A stretch of 64,000 bases of DNA from Liolophura sinensis (GCF_032854445.1 NC_088303.1:1617501-1681500); one strand, 5' to 3'; shown: positions 11,279-25,172, counted from the stretch's first letter. The notes: a model not told the origin generated them from the sequence alone. Numbers and translations: made by a program.

Positions 11279-14200
11279 AGCTTTAATATGGAGATCAATA
11301 GAACACCAGTCAAGTAAGTCAATAAATATGGAGATCAACAGAACACCAGTCAAGTAAGTCAATAAATATGGAGATCAATAGAACACCAGTCAAGTAAGTC
11401 AATAAATATGGAGATCAACGGAACACCAACCCAATAAATAACTAAATAAATATTGAGACCATCAGAACACAAATCCACTAAATAAATACAGAGACCAATA
11501 GAACACCAATCCAGTAAATAAATAGATATATATGGAGATCAACAGAACAATAAGCCAATAAATAAATATGGAGATCAATAGTACACTAATCAAATAAACA
11601 AATAAATATGGAGACCAATAGAACACCAATCCTTTAAATACATATGGAGGTCAACAGAACACCAATCCAATAAATAAAAAACTAAATAAATATGAACATC
11701 AATAGAACATCAATCCAATAAATAAATATGGATACCATTAGAACAATAATCCAATACATAATATGAAGACCAATAGAACACCAAACCAATAAATAAATAT
11801 GGAGATCAACAGAACACCAATCCAATAAATAACTAACTGAATATGGAGATCACTAAATCACCAATTAAATAATAAATAAATATGGAGAATAATAAAACAT
11901 CAATCCAATAAATAACTAAATTAATATGGAGACCAATAGACCACCAACCCAATAAATAACCAAATAAATATGGAGACCATTAGAACACAAATCAAATAAA
12001 TAAATATAAAGACCAACAGATTACCAACCAAATAAATAAATAAATATAGAGACCAATAGAACACCAATCAAGTAAAAAAATAGGGAGACCATTAGAACAC
12101 CAATCAAATTTATAAATATGGAAATCAATAGAACACCAATCAAATAAATATATAAATATATATAGAAATCAATAGACCACTGAGCCAAAAAATAAATATG
12201 GATCAATAGAACACTAATCAGATCAATAAATAAATATGGACACCAATAGAACACCAAACCAATAAATAAATATGGAGATCAACAGAACACCAATCCAATA
12301 AATAACTAACTGAATATGGAGATCACTAAATCACCAATTAAATAATAAATAAATATGGAGATTAATAAAACATCAATCCAATAAATAACTAAATTAATAT
12401 GGAGACCAATAGACCACCAACTCAATAAATAACCAAATAAATATGGAGACCATTAGAACACAAATCAAATAAATAAATATAAAGACCAATAGATTACCAA
12501 CCAAATAAATAAATAAATAAATATAGAGACCAATAGAACACCAAACTAATAAATAAATATGGAGATCAACAAAACAACAATCCAATAAATAAATGTGGAG
12601 ACCAATAGAACATCAATCAAATAAAAAAATAAATATGAAGACCATTAGAACACCAATCAAGTAAAAGAATAGGGAGACCATTAGAACACCAACCAAAATT
12701 TATAAATATGGAAATCAATAAAACACCAATCAAATAAATAAATATTGAGACCATCAGCACACAAATCCACTAAATAAATATAGAGATCAATAGAGCACCA
12801 ATCCAGTAAATAAATATATAAATATATATAGAAATCAATAGACCACTGAGCCAAAAAATAAATATGGATCAATAGAATACTAATCAGATCAATAAATAAA
12901 TATGGAGACCAAAAGAACACCAATCCTTTAAATACATATGGACGTCAACAGAACACCAATCCAATAAAAAAAACTAAATAAATATGGACATCAATAGAAC
13001 ATCAATCCAAAAAATAAATATGGAGATCAATAGAACACCAACCCAAGAAATAACCAAATAAATATGGATACCATTAGAACACAAATCCAATACATATATA
13101 TGAAGACCAATAGATCACCAACCCAATAAATTTATAAATATGGAGATCATTAGAACACCAAACCAATAAATAAATATGGAGATTAATAAAACATCAATCC
13201 AATAAATAACTAAATACATATGGACACCAATAGAACACCAATCCAATAAATAAATATGGAGATCAATAGATTACCAACCCAATAAATTACCAAATAAATA
13301 TGGAGACCATTAGAACACAAATCTAATGAATAAATATGAAGATCAATAGATCACCAACCCAGTAAATAAATAAATATGGAGATCACTAGAACACCAAACC
13401 AATAAATAAATATGGAGATCAATAGATTACCAACCCAATAAATTACCCAAAAAATATGGAGACCATTAGAACACAAATCTAATGAATAAATATGAAGATC
13501 AATAGATCACCAACCCAATAAATAAATAAATAAATAAATATGGAGACTAATAGAACACCAATCAGATAAATAAATAAGGAGACCAACAAAACAACAATTC
13601 AATAAATAACTAAATAATTATGGAGATCTTTAGAGCACCAATCAAATAATAAATAAATATGGAGATCAATAAAACACCAAACCAACAAATAAGGAAATAA
13701 ATATGGAGATCAATAAAACACCAATCAAATACATAAATATGGAAACCAATAGAACAACAATCAAATAAATGAATAAATATGAAGACCAATAAAACACCAA
13801 TCAGGTAAATAAATATGGAGACCATTGGAGCACCAATCAAATAGATAAATATGGAAAACAGTAAAACACCAATGAAATAAATAAATAAATAAATATGAAG
13901 ACCATACGAACAACAATCAAATAAAAAGATATGGAGACCAATAGAACACCATTTACATAAATAAATATGAGGTCGATAGTTCACCAATCCAATAAATAAA
14001 TAAATATGGAGAGTAATAGAACACCAATCCAATAAATAAATAAATATGGAGAGTAATAGAACACCAATGAAATAAATAAATATGGAAACCAATAGAACAA
14101 CAATCAAATAAATAAATGTGGAGACCAATAGAACACCAATCAAATAAATAAGTATGGAGATCAATAGAACACCAATCAAATACATAAATATGGAAACCAA

Positions 14201-14775
14201 GAGAACAACAATCAATAAATAAATAAATGTGGAGACCAATAGAACACCAATCAAATAAATAAGTATGGAGATCAATAGAACACCAATCAAATACACAAAT
14301 ATGGAAACCAATAGAACACCAATCAAATTAATAAATATGGAGATCAATAGATTACCAATCAAGTACATAAATATGGAAACCAATAGAGCAACAATCAATA
14401 CATAAATAAATATGGAGACCAATAGAACAACAATCAAGTAAATAAATATGGAGACCAATAGAACACCAATCAAATACATAAATATGGAAACCAATAGAGC
14501 AACAATCAATAAATAAATAAATATGGAGACCAATAGAACAACAATCAAGTAAATAAATATGGAGACCATTAGAACACCAATCAAGTATATAAATATGGAG
14601 ACCATTAGAACAACAATCAAATAAATAACTAAATAAATATGGAGACCAATAGAACCCCCATCAAATAAATAAATATGGAGATCAATAGAACCCCCATCAA
14701 ATAAATAAATATGGAGATCAATAGAACCACAATCAAATAAATAAATATGGAGACCAATAGAACACCAATGACATA
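11279..14775. repeat. 3.5-kb minisatellite of degenerate ~33-bp units
   Basis: About 100 copies of a roughly 33-bp unit (AATAAATATGGAGATCAATA then GAACACCAATCAA), with length changes from variable AAATA runs. Neighbouring units differ at many positions, so the array is old or fast-evolving. Longer blocks are duplicated inside it (see findings). The minus strand has an open frame of 393 codons (13610-14791) made wholly of the repeat (SIFIYLIGVLLV-like), which I do not regard as a gene. Part of the unit matches the 3' tail of the local SINE. Confidence 0.93.
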
Positions 14776-16489
14776 AACGAAGACTGAACACGTATACCTT
14801 TATAGTCGTTCTAAAGGCTAGATATACCTCTGTGACTGCGAGTGGTCAAATTAACATTTAATCGACAATTATTATTGATATCGTTAACTGATTCATCCAT
14901 ATATACATATAATCTTATTTATCTATCTTAATATGGGGATAAACCATATCTACAATATCTGAATTATCAATATCGATAAATATGTATTGATATCAATAAT
15001 TCATTAACTGATGTATCATTATCGAGAATGCTGGATACCCCTCTCCCTGATATAATCATTAGCTACCAGAACTGCCTGTGTGGACTGTTGTATAGATTAT
15101 TACCAGAGGTCTCTATACATCCAGTGTGATGTTTATGATGAAGGGAAAATATTGATAGGGCGGAAAAAATAAATAAATACGGTAAGCAAATATGTATATT
15201 GCTCCAATTAGCCTCAGATGTCTTAGGCTATAACGTGAATGCATCTACCATGCCGACACCTGGTGATTAGACAATTTAGTCTACGATTAAGCTACGAAGT
15301 AGCCAAGTTAGCCTACGATTACTTTTTAAAACAGAGAGCACTACTTGACCCATCCCTTTTAGGCCGAGCGACGAAGTAGCCGAGTTAGTCTACGATTACT
15401 TTGTGAAAAGTTACCACTAGTTCGTTAACCAAGCTGCTTTATCTGGTGGTTAGACTAGTCAGCAAACGAGTAGCCTAAACGACGAAGAACAAAATATGCC
15501 CAAATCAGATTTCAACCGTGCAACATTGTAACAGTGTGAATGTAATGCTTCTATCGATGATTCAGTATATGGCGTCTGAGCACTACATATATAGGCATCG
15601 ACGCAACTGATTTCAGACAAGCTTTCCCACCATGCAAAGTGATGTAACGATTTTAGTTCGGCTTATCATGTGTAGAGCGGTACGATTTATTTACACGAAA
15701 TAACTGGTTACCAAATAACACTGGGTTTATCTTTTCGCAAACCTGGATTGTTGTTCGCTGTGTAAATATGACAGATGCACCCTAATGTACAGACATGGTT
15801 GTGTTTCTATTAAATCAAGTAATTCTATAGCATTGATAACGTTAGACAAAGATAAATAAGGATTCCCAACGCATTTACTCCTTTAATGTGTTATGTTCGT
15901 CACTCGTGTTGTGTCAACGCGGTATCTAGCAAGTTTATCAAACCTACATAAGTATGTTGTAATCACATTTTTTCGTCAACACAATATTGGGTCTGGGACA
16001 GTAGCTGGCCTCGCATACTTCCTGTACATATAGGGCGTATCTGTCATATCCACGCAGCGAAGCAACCTGTTATTTTATTACAGAAGACGACAGACCGATA
16101 TGAACGTATGAGTGTATAGAAACGAAACTATAGTGTGACTCATCGCCTGTATTGATCGATTCAAATGAAAATGATATATTAACATGTACAGAAAACATGT
16201 GTGGCACTGTTGCCATACATTGGTACTTATCAGTGAACAACTCTCCGTATACTATACTGGCTTACTATACATATCTCCTCATAACGGTTATACGGAATTA
16301 TTTTGTGTGTGAACTGGCGAAAACCTTAAAGAAAAACAAAACAAACAACCTACTTACAAATATGGTCTTTAATATTTTTTTGATTGCTCTTTCAGAAGAA
16401 AAGGATATTTGACAAATATTTTTTGGTATTTGCAAATTTATTTGAATGTGAATTTGTTGTTTACATCGAAAGACATATATTTAGTCTGA
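14776..16489. other. Non-coding stretch with a short direct duplication
   Basis: No gene seen. A segment of about 34 bp (GCTACGAAGTAGCCAAGTTA..., 15291-15325) recurs with few changes at 15368-15401, 77 bp away. The interval around 14860-15030 is rich in TTGATATC-type AT palindromes. Confidence 0.5.
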
Positions 16490-16755
16490 ATTATTTATTT
16501 ATTTGATTGGTGTTTTACGCTATACTCAAGAATATTTCACTTATACGACGGCAGCCAGCATTATGGTGGGAGGAAACCGGGCAGAGCCCGGGGGAAACCC
16601 ACGACCATCCGCAGGTTGCTGGCAGACCTTCCCACTTATGGCGGAGAGGAAGCCAGCATGAGCTGGACTTGAAGTCACAGCGACCGCATTGGTGAGAGGC
16701 TTCTTGGTCATTACGCTGCGCTAGCGCGCTAACCGACTGAGCCACGGAGGCCCCC
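16490..16755 (-). mobile_element. Near full-length tRNA-derived SINE
   Basis: Same family and orientation as the copy at 10710-10984, with the tail at the left (TTATTTATTTATTTG) and the head at the right (reverse complement of GGGGGCCTCCGTGGCTCAG). AGTCTGA occurs on both sides (16483-16489 and 16756-16762), and the match extends to 12 bp with one mismatch, so a target duplication is likely. Confidence 0.9.
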
Positions 16756-17160
16756 AGTCTGATTTATGATAATGTTTATCACTATATTAAATAGAATTAT
16801 ATAGATGATCAAAACCCAGGTTGAACACAATTGTTAGATGACAAGACCAAATTCTTGTGTAAATATATTTATTAAACACGTGATATGTCCTCATTTATAA
16901 CATTATTACACAAAGACAATATATACCAAGAGATAAAATATTGAGTAGCAAATTATCAGTTAGCTTTTCGCCCTCTTTCATCTGAATTTTATGTTATTTT
17001 TATTTTTTCTCCACCTTTAAATCGTTATGAAAGCGTCGACTGTATGAATATCTAATGTTTTCATCCATATGTTTATCTACTATCTGTTAGCCCCGGAAAT
17101 ATTATTATACTTCCTTAAACCTTGAGAGGAAAACACAGGTCTTTATACTTGATTTTTTCA

Positions 17161-17392
17161 TTTATTGATTTGATGCTGGTGTTTTAAGCCGTATGCTCAA
17201 GAATATTTCACTTATGTGAAGGCAGCCAGCATTATGGTGGGAGAAAACCGGACAAGGCCCAGGGAAATCCGCAACCATCCACAGGTTGATGGCAGACCTT
17301 CCCAAGCACAGATGGAGAGGAAGCAATCATGAGCTGGATTTGAACCCACAGCGACTGCAGACCTTCATAGCGTCTAGTTAAATGAGCCATCC
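17161..17392 (-). mobile_element. Diverged SINE copy
   Basis: Matches the same SINE throughout but with many substitutions (AAGCCGTATGCTCAAGAATA for the usual ACGCCGTACTCAAG). The head is degraded. It is an older copy. Confidence 0.8.
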
Positions 17393-17654
17393 AGTATCTC
17401 TGATGGAGAGTTCACGCATAATTATGTGATCCATTTTCGCAGCAATTATATGTTTTAGATCTGAGGATAACCTTAAAGCATAAATAAACAAATAAATATT
17501 ACAGGGATGAGGGATGTAGTTAGAGCATAAGGCACGTGCGTCCGTGACGAAGGTCTGCGTTTCCTTCATAGATTGACATTTCCTTTATTGTCACACACAC
17601 AATACATTTTCCATATTTCTGTTATTCTTAATATTGTCTACATATATTTATATC

Positions 17655-17885
17655 AGTGGCCTCCGCGGCCGAGGGGGGTAGTATGCCAGCACGGCCAATG
17701 ACCCAAGAGCCTCCTGCCAGTGCGGTCGAGTTCAAGTCCAACCCATGCATGCCTAGCTCCGGCCTAACGTGGGAAGGTCTGGTACCAACCTGCGGATGGT
17801 CGTGGGTTTCTGGCCGTCGTATTGCAAGTGAAATATCCTTGTGTATGGTGTAAAACACCAATCAACAAAAATAAATAAATAAATT
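17655..17885 (+). mobile_element. SINE, plus strand, diverged head
   Basis: Head GGCCTCCGCGGCCGAGG, box B GAGTTCAAGTCC at about 17729-17740, then the usual core (GTGGGAAGGTCTG, CTGCGGATGGTCGTGGG) and a tail CACCAATCAACAAAAATAAA. A core segment upstream of GTCGTATTGCAAGTG is deleted. It is opposite in orientation to the copies at 16490 and 17161. Confidence 0.85.
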
Positions 17886-17961
17886 TATACCAAACAGACA
17901 ACATAGACTCCATTATGGTTTTATTCTTACACATCACTGTTTCTAGTTTTATACATCCCTG

Positions 17962-18062
17962 TAGGATGGTTTCATATATCACTGTAGGATGGCTTCATAT
18001 ATCACTGGAGGATGGTTTCATATATCACTGTTGGATGGCTTCATGTATCACTTTGGGGTGGT
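17962..18062. repeat. Short tandem repeat, ~23-bp unit
   Basis: About four copies of GGATGGTTTCATATATCACT with small changes. Confidence 0.8.
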
Positions 18063-20370
18063 TTCTAGGGCAAGGCTGACTGAAATGAAAACAAACTCAA
18101 GTTTCGAAATTTTTAGTACACTCGATACTCCAAATTCGATCCTTTACATCGTATGGAGGTTTTCCAGAAAGGACCACAAGAAACGTTATGTCCATGTGTT
18201 TTCGGCTAAAGCAATTTTGCTCAATATAAACGTGTATATCTTTTTCTACAGATTGAGAAAAGACATAATCCGAAGTCAAGCTGAAATATAAATGTGTTTC
18301 ACAGTTCAGAGCCAGAACTACATAACGTGCAAGATGCGAATGGTACATTAACACTTACAGTGTCTAAAGAGACCTTTAATTAGAAATTATAAGTTCATCT
18401 TCTAACTTCAAACTATACTTAGTTTATTTATTCTAACTAAAGGTCTCTTACATTTCGCACAAAACAACTTTACATATACATCATATAGTATATCTTTCAA
18501 TGATATACTGAAGTCCTAAGCCAACTGTATCTATATAAACAACTTTCCCAATAAAGTGTTAGACACATACAGAAGACAATCTTTTATTATCGGGCAGTTA
18601 TCAATATGCCAGTCCTGTATGTATATAGCTGTATTTAATCTGTCAGGCTCTCTTGGGTGGTTATACAGTTTACCTAGAAATGCATGAGTCTGACTTGTCA
18701 AAAACACCTGAGCACTTAAATGTCTACCATGTAATGACTCACACCCGAGCGAACAAAGAAAGTTATTTCGGGACAGCTAACGCATGCCTGTCTCTCTATA
18801 TAGTGGGGGCCGAGGCGGTAGAAAGACTATAGCTTCGAATAGAGGTCGCCGAATTCCTGTGTCATTTTATCCTCATACCTATGTATACAAATCACTACCA
18901 TACTTTCAACAAATCCTGCTCTTTCTTTTTGCGTAACAGGTATAGGTATATCTACCCCAAGGATATAGCAAGTACGGCCTGGGTTGGTACATGACATGAT
19001 TATATATATACATCTACCTACTATATGCAGGGATATAAGGAGTGCTTGCTTCATGCCATGTAGACGATATATTGGGATAACAATGTCATGTTCGCCTTAC
19101 CTCTCGCAAGCAAGCCCGATTTGACTTCAAAAATTTAAAATTTTTAAATTAGGCGATTGTTGCTTTTTTTTTTTTTTAGTTTTATTTTTTTTCTCTCCTA
19201 CTTTATGAGTTTGAATCCTGATGGACACCTAAGGAGTACCGTATTAAGAGAGTATGTTACAATCTGATCATCCGAGCATTTCATAAATTCTTTTATCTGT
19301 GATATGACCACAGTCAGGTTCGAGATGGATTCGAGTCAGCGGGACAAGCCATTCACAAAGCTCCTAAATAAGCATTAGATGATTCGTGTTTTAAGTTTTG
19401 ACTTTAATCCAGTCACTTCAACACATCAGTATATCACCCGTTATCACGCCATTTAGGCCTATATAGATAAATACTCATGTACTTCCCGGCTATATAGTCG
19501 AGAGGTGACTGCGTATCGTAGACTGTTGGGACATTGGGGACTTGTTCTGCAGTAATGGAAACTCTTCCTGTCAGTATATGATGCATAGGTTACATGAATA
19601 TATAGTCCTGTATATATGAACATACTTGCCTAGGGTGCGTGAGAAAGACAGAACCAGCTGCACCAGACTACCGTGCAGCTATATATTATGACATCCACAC
19701 ACCATGTCACTGTTATTTACAAAGAGAACTAGACAAACAAAGAGTCGTGATATTATTTCTGTACAGCGTGGCGTGTCTACTGTAACGTATAGTCCCGCAT
19801 ATATTATACACATTCTATATAGCAGACAGTCGCACAAATAGAATCAGGTTACGTATCAATATTTCATTGCACAAGGACGTGGTTCTGGTCTTAATAGTAC
19901 TCCAGTCTGACAACAGTATCGCCACGCCGCCTATATAACTCCTTTCAAAAGGAGAATCGAGAAATACTTGACAATACATTAATGATAAAGCGGTTACCAC
20001 GTGTGTAGGTCAGACCACTGAACATATACCATTAAATCACTGAATAATATGAGTACACAATTATATGTAAGATGTATACTTGTATTCGTGTCTATTTCTG
20101 CTTATATATAATCTGTGTTTTTCCTTATTGATCACAACCTCGATTTGTTTCCTTCAAATGAAAGGTTTCATAGAAGAAAGCCTTTCTGCCTTGTTTTGTT
20201 TATCTAATTATTTGTATCATTGTGTGTAATAAAGATACACAGATATTTTTAAAATTCAGCTTGTAAACAAAATATCTCAGTGAATATGAGTTCTTAGTTT
20301 TATAGGAAATTTTCACTTTTACAATGAAATTCTCCTACGTGTAACGTCCAGATTAGCACATGCACCTTAA
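18063..20370. other. Non-coding stretch, no recognisable feature
   Basis: Only short open frames without domain signals. There is a T-rich tract at about 19164-19195. Confidence 0.5.
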
Positions 20371-20376
20371 TGGTAA

Positions 20377-20573
20377 ATGCATTTTTTTTTCACGAAAGTT
20401 GGACTGAGAACATGGCCACACGACAACGACTCATTGTCACCAGCGTCCAATGCATGACCGAACACTGAGGGCGGGAAATCTACAAATTCCCTGTCCAAGG
20501 CCAGATTTGAACTTGCCCCCTCGTGTGTCAATAGCGATTGAAAGGCGTGTACCTTAACCACTTGTCGCCACTT
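20377..20573 (-). mobile_element. Candidate second SINE family with a tRNA-Ser/Leu-like head
   Basis: On the minus strand the right end reads AGTGGCGACAAGTGGTTAAGG, resembling box A of a class II tRNA. About 45 bases later comes GCAAGTTCAAATCTGGC, resembling box B. The copy ends in an A-run (20386-20394 read as T on the plus strand). There is no full tRNA fold and no clear target duplication, so this is tentative. Confidence 0.4.
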
Positions 20574-20602
20574 TCCTTACGCCCTAACTCGTGTTCTACA
20601 TG

Positions 20603-21252
20603 TCCCCCATTTTTTGCGCTGATCTAAAGTTCTTGTCCAAATGTTTCCAATGTTTTGCGCTAATCTAAAGTTTTTGTCCATATTTTCTCAATGTTTTGCG
20701 CTGATCTAAAGTTCTTGTCCACATGTTCCCAATGTTTTGCGCTGATCTAAAAATCTTGTCCACATGTACCCAATGTTTTGCGCTAATCTAAAGTTTTTGT
20801 CCACATTTTCCCAATGTTTTGCGCTGATGTAAAGTTCTTGTCCACATGTTCCCAATGTTTTGCGCTGATCCAAAGTCTTTGTCCACATGTTCCCAATGTT
20901 TTGCGCTGATCTAAAGTCTTTGTCCACATGTACTCAATGTTTTGCGCTGATCTAAAATTCTTGTCCACATGTACTCAATGTTTTGCGCTGATCTAAAGAC
21001 TTTGTCCACATGTACTCAATGTTTTGCGCTGATCTAAAGTTCTTGTCCACATGTTTCCAATGTTTTGCGCTGATCCAAAGTCTTTGTCCATGTGTACCCA
21101 ATGTTTTGCGCTGATCTAAAAATCTTGTCGACGTGTACTCATGTTTTTCGCTGATCTAAAGTTTTTGTCCACATGTTCCCAATGTTTTGTGCTGATCTAA
21201 AGTCCTTGTCCACATGTACCCAATGTTTTGCGCTAATCAAAAGTTCTTGTTC
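20603..21252. repeat. Minisatellite, 41-bp unit, ~16 copies
   Basis: Unit AATGTTTTGCGCTGATCTAA then AGTTCTTGTCCACATGTTCCC. Because 41 is not a multiple of three, the predicted minus-strand peptide cycles through three frames of the same repeat and is not a gene. Confidence 0.95.
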
Positions 21253-21394
21253 TTTGATCTGCTACACAGATGTAATAGTATACCTTCAGGTAGTTTCCAT
21301 TGTTTGCACGTTGTACTATCTTATTTTTTACATTTTGCCGAATTATAACCTTGGCATGGCTCAATGGACGTGATTAAAATTGCCAAGTGAAAAC

Positions 21395-22117
21395 ACCATT
21401 TAAGTGCATGTATATCCAGCACAGTGATATTGTTTACAACACAATATGAGACGCTCTATATCCAATACAGTCAGACTGTTTACAATACAATATGAGCCTC
21501 TCTATGTCCAGTAGTCAGATGGTTTACAACACAATATGAGCCTCTCTATATCCAGTACAGTCACATTGTTTAAAACACATTATGAGCCTCTCTATATCCA
21601 GTACAGTCACATTGTTTAAAACACATCATGAGCCTCTCTATATCCAGTACAGTCACATTGTTTAAAACACATTATGAGCCTCTCTATATCCAGTACAGTC
21701 ACATTGCTTACAACACAATATGAGCCTCTCTATATCCAGTACAGTCACATTGTTTAAAACACATTTAGAGCCTCTCTATATCCAGTACAGTCACATTGCT
21801 TACAACACAATATGAGCCTCTCTATATCCAGTACAGTCACATTGTTTACAACACAATATGAGCCTCTCTATATCCAGTACAGTCACATTGTTTACAACAC
21901 AATATGAGCCTCTCTATATCCAGTACAGTCACATTGTTTACAACACAATATGAGCCTCTCTATATCCAGTACAGTCACATTGTTTAAAACACATTTAGAG
22001 CCTCTCTATATCCAGTACAGTCACATTGTTTAAAACACATTTAGAGCCTCTCTATATCCAGTACAGTCACATTGTTTAAAACACATTATGAGCCTCTCTA
22101 TATCCAGTACAATCTGT
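21395..22117. repeat. Minisatellite, 46-bp unit, ~16 copies
   Basis: Unit AGTCACATTGTTTACAACAC then AATATGAGCCTCTCTATATCCAGTAC. Subtypes with TTTAAAACACATTATGAG and ACACATTTAGAG are interspersed. It lies about 140 bp after the end of the 41-bp array. Confidence 0.95.
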
Positions 22118-24499
22118 CAATGTACCAATATGCACTGAAGATCCATTCAAGACTATCAGCTAGAAAGAGAAACTATATATTCCTACTTCCTTTCTGCTGG
22201 CTCTTGGCAAGCTGATCGGTGACCTGAACAATAACGCGCATTTAATGCAATGCACTTTACAATCCAAAAGGAAAATCGTTTAGATACGCTAATATCAGAA
22301 TGCATGTAATTACACATGTGTATAAATCTTCGACATGGCGAGACAAAAGTTATTAGACCTACGCCAAATGCACAGAGATGAAAAGATCAGGGGGTTTTGT
22401 GTACTGAATTGATTCAGAATGTGCGCAGAGTGTTTTTTTATCATTATTATTTTCGCATAGTCTGGTAGACCTTCATTGTGTACATATCTGGTGTCATAAC
22501 GGTAATTTTCACGAGACTTTATCGGTGCGAGTTTATGTACTGGGGACTTTCTGAAATGGATGCTGTATTTTCTTCAATGCATATTAAATTATTTCGGCCT
22601 ATATATGTGGAGGGAGAAGTTTATTGTTTTGTACCTGTGGGTCGATTTTATTGTGTAGGTCAAAAACAAATTTGAGCCACCTTTAGACGTGCGATTTTGG
22701 TCGAATTTGGCTAGTGAAACTTAAAGACAACGTGTACCGGTGCGTCAGTCTAGTGCAGTGAACTACAGTCGAGGGAAGCCTTGAAAAATGCAGCGCTGTG
22801 GTATAAACATAGGTGATATTGATTAACTGCTTCTCGATCAAGGGCTGTGTCTTTTGTGTATATATACTTGAAGTTTATTAAATGGTATGACCAGTTGCAG
22901 AAAATCACCCGCATTAATTGATGTGTGTCTAGGTGTGTGGGTGTGTGTGGGTGCGTGTGCGTTTGTGCGCGCGCGCGCGTGAGTGTACAACACACCCCAG
23001 CTCAGACACAGCTGAGTGGTTTACTTTGTTGTCGTCTTTTTTATGTCGAGAAGTTCACAAGTAAGCGTCTCACCATTAGGGACCTTAACGTACACGGTGA
23101 GAGAGGAGACTTTATAAGCAGACTCACAATTCCCACAGGTATATATGCAGATCCAGTAGTTTCAACATACCAGGATACCAGTGTTCATATTCACTATAAC
23201 GTCTGCATGGCACTTCTATACAGTCCCTCGCAATAGCTAGACCAAAGTCCCGAGCAGAATACTGGCTGTTGTATCTATTCCAGTCTCCCGTTCATTATAC
23301 AGAAGAAAGAGGGTAGTGCTAAATCTGTGAATAAATATTTAATCTGCATGGTACGTTTTTAATTTTTCATCAAAAGAACTGAGAATTATTTCAGTGAATT
23401 AATACCAGGCACATCCGATTTTTTTAATAAATTGTTAACCACATCCATCACTTACAACCACCAACCCAACAAACGTCCACGATAAAATTCTCTGACCTAC
23501 ATGCCTTTATCTGCCATTACTCAGGATTGAGTAATATCTCTAACAGCTGCCTACCAATTCTGACGCCATGTATATGCCTTGACCTACTTCGCGTAGTGAA
23601 TACGTGAAGTGAAGATTTTTGGTAGTGAATACGTCCAGTGAAGACTTCCAGTAGTGAATACATGCAGTGAAGACTTCGGGTAGTGACTACATGCATTGAA
23701 GACTGTCATGCCTTGATAAGGCAAGTAGATGTGCGATGTCACATACAGCGGGCGCGAATATTAACATCTGGCTTGTGTTTGAATTTGACACCAAAATTAC
23801 ATTTTAAAAAGCACGAACGAAAAACAAACAGATTTCTATCAGTGAAATAGTTTTACCATGTGAGTTATCAACTACGTATATACATCTTTGCTCATATACA
23901 CTTACAGGTATATATCGCAGATGCATAAATCATGCACCCACAAGAAGTCTGGCTTCTTCTATATTATTTTTTGCACAATTAAGCCAGTTCAGCTGTCACA
24001 CGTCTCATTCGGCTGCGGTTTTTGTCAGGTGAATTGATACAGATATACCTGGCGATGCGGTTGCTTTCTGCTGGGCTGTGTACATGCATAAACCTGATCT
24101 ACACCAGCATGTAGAAGTGAAATATTCTGGGCAATATAAACATCCAGTACTCAGATAAGTGTATTAGCGCATAAATCAACAAACCGTCTAAGCTACTTCT
24201 ATCATCACAATTTAGGTACATACTAGTACATTGTGTTCTCTTAATTTGTTACTCAGTTTGTCATGTCTGCTTTGAAGATGTGATTGATTGGTTGATAAAA
24301 ACCTTCAATTAAGGATCAGCGAAGTGATGACAAATATACACGTGTTTTATTTTTCTGTACATGTAGAACAAACATTCTATTGTTCAAGTCGCTGCACAAC
24401 AGAAGTCCTCATACACAATCCAAACCACTGCTTTTTTTCTATAGAGTAATCGTTTATATATCCAGGCCTACATGTATAGACATTCCTAACAAAAGCCAT
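22118..24499. other. Non-coding stretch with a purine-pyrimidine alternating tract
   Basis: No gene seen. At 22922-22986 there is a GT/GC tract including GTGCGCGCGCGCGCGTG, a possible Z-DNA former. At about 23596-23703 a 29-bp unit (GTAGTGAATACGTGAAGTGA...) is repeated about four times. Confidence 0.55.
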
Positions 24500-24712
24500 C
24501 AGTAGCCTCTCGCCAATGCAGTCGCTGTGAGTTCAAGTCCAGCTCATGCTGGCTTCCTCTACGGTCGTATAAGGATTATGATAAAGTCTGCCAGCAATGT
24601 GTGAATGGCCGTGGGTTTCTCCCGAGCTCTGTCGGATTTCCTCCAGCCATGATGCTGACGGAAATATTATTGAGCATGGAGTAAAACATCCACTCAAACA
24701 AATCAATACAAT
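24500..24712 (+). mobile_element. 5'-truncated, diverged SINE
   Basis: Box B region GTGAGTTCAAGTCCAGCTCA is followed by the family core (GGCCGTGGGTTTCTCCC) and a tail AAAACATCCACTCAAACAAA. The box A half is lacking. Confidence 0.8.
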
Positions 24713-24948
24713 AAGAGCCATAAGAAGATGATGTACCCGGTCACAATTACATCTGTAGGCGTCTATCTACTAAACCACAAAAAAAATCATGCACGTTTTC
24801 AAGTTTCACGGAAATCATGCACTTCAGGAAGAAGTCATAAAAGCCCTATCTTGAAATGGCGATGACGTAGAAAATAATTGATGGAACGAAAAAATATCGC
24901 GCATATCTACATGTCTATTACAACATACCAAATATACATCTGTCAAGT

Positions 24949-25172
24949 TGCTATGCGGTGACCCAGGAGCCTCTTACCAACGTGGTCGCTCTGAGTTCAA
25001 GTCCAGCTCATGCTGGCTTCTTCTCCGGTCGTACGTGGGAAGGTCAGGCAAAAACCTGCTGATAATCGTGGGTTTCCACCGGGCCCTGCCCGGTTTCCTC
25101 CCACCACGACTTTTGCTGCCGTCCCAACAAGTAAAATATTCAATACAATGAAATAAATAAATAATAAATATA
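24949..25172 (+). mobile_element. 5'-truncated SINE
   Basis: Starts inside the head (GGTGACCCAGGAGCCTC), contains GAGTTCAAGTCCAGCTC, the core (GTACGTGGGAAGGTC) and an AAATAAATAAATAATAAATA tail. Part of the core just before the tail is missing. Confidence 0.85.

Noticed and set aside
13610-14791. Minus-strand open frame of 393 codons rich in hydrophobic repeats
   Set aside because: It is entirely the 33-bp minisatellite read in frame. Unit length divisible by three keeps it open, and there is no start context or independent domain.
16152-16412. Open frame of 86 codons with hydrophobic stretches
   Set aside because: AT-rich composition, no homologous motif, no splice or regulatory context.
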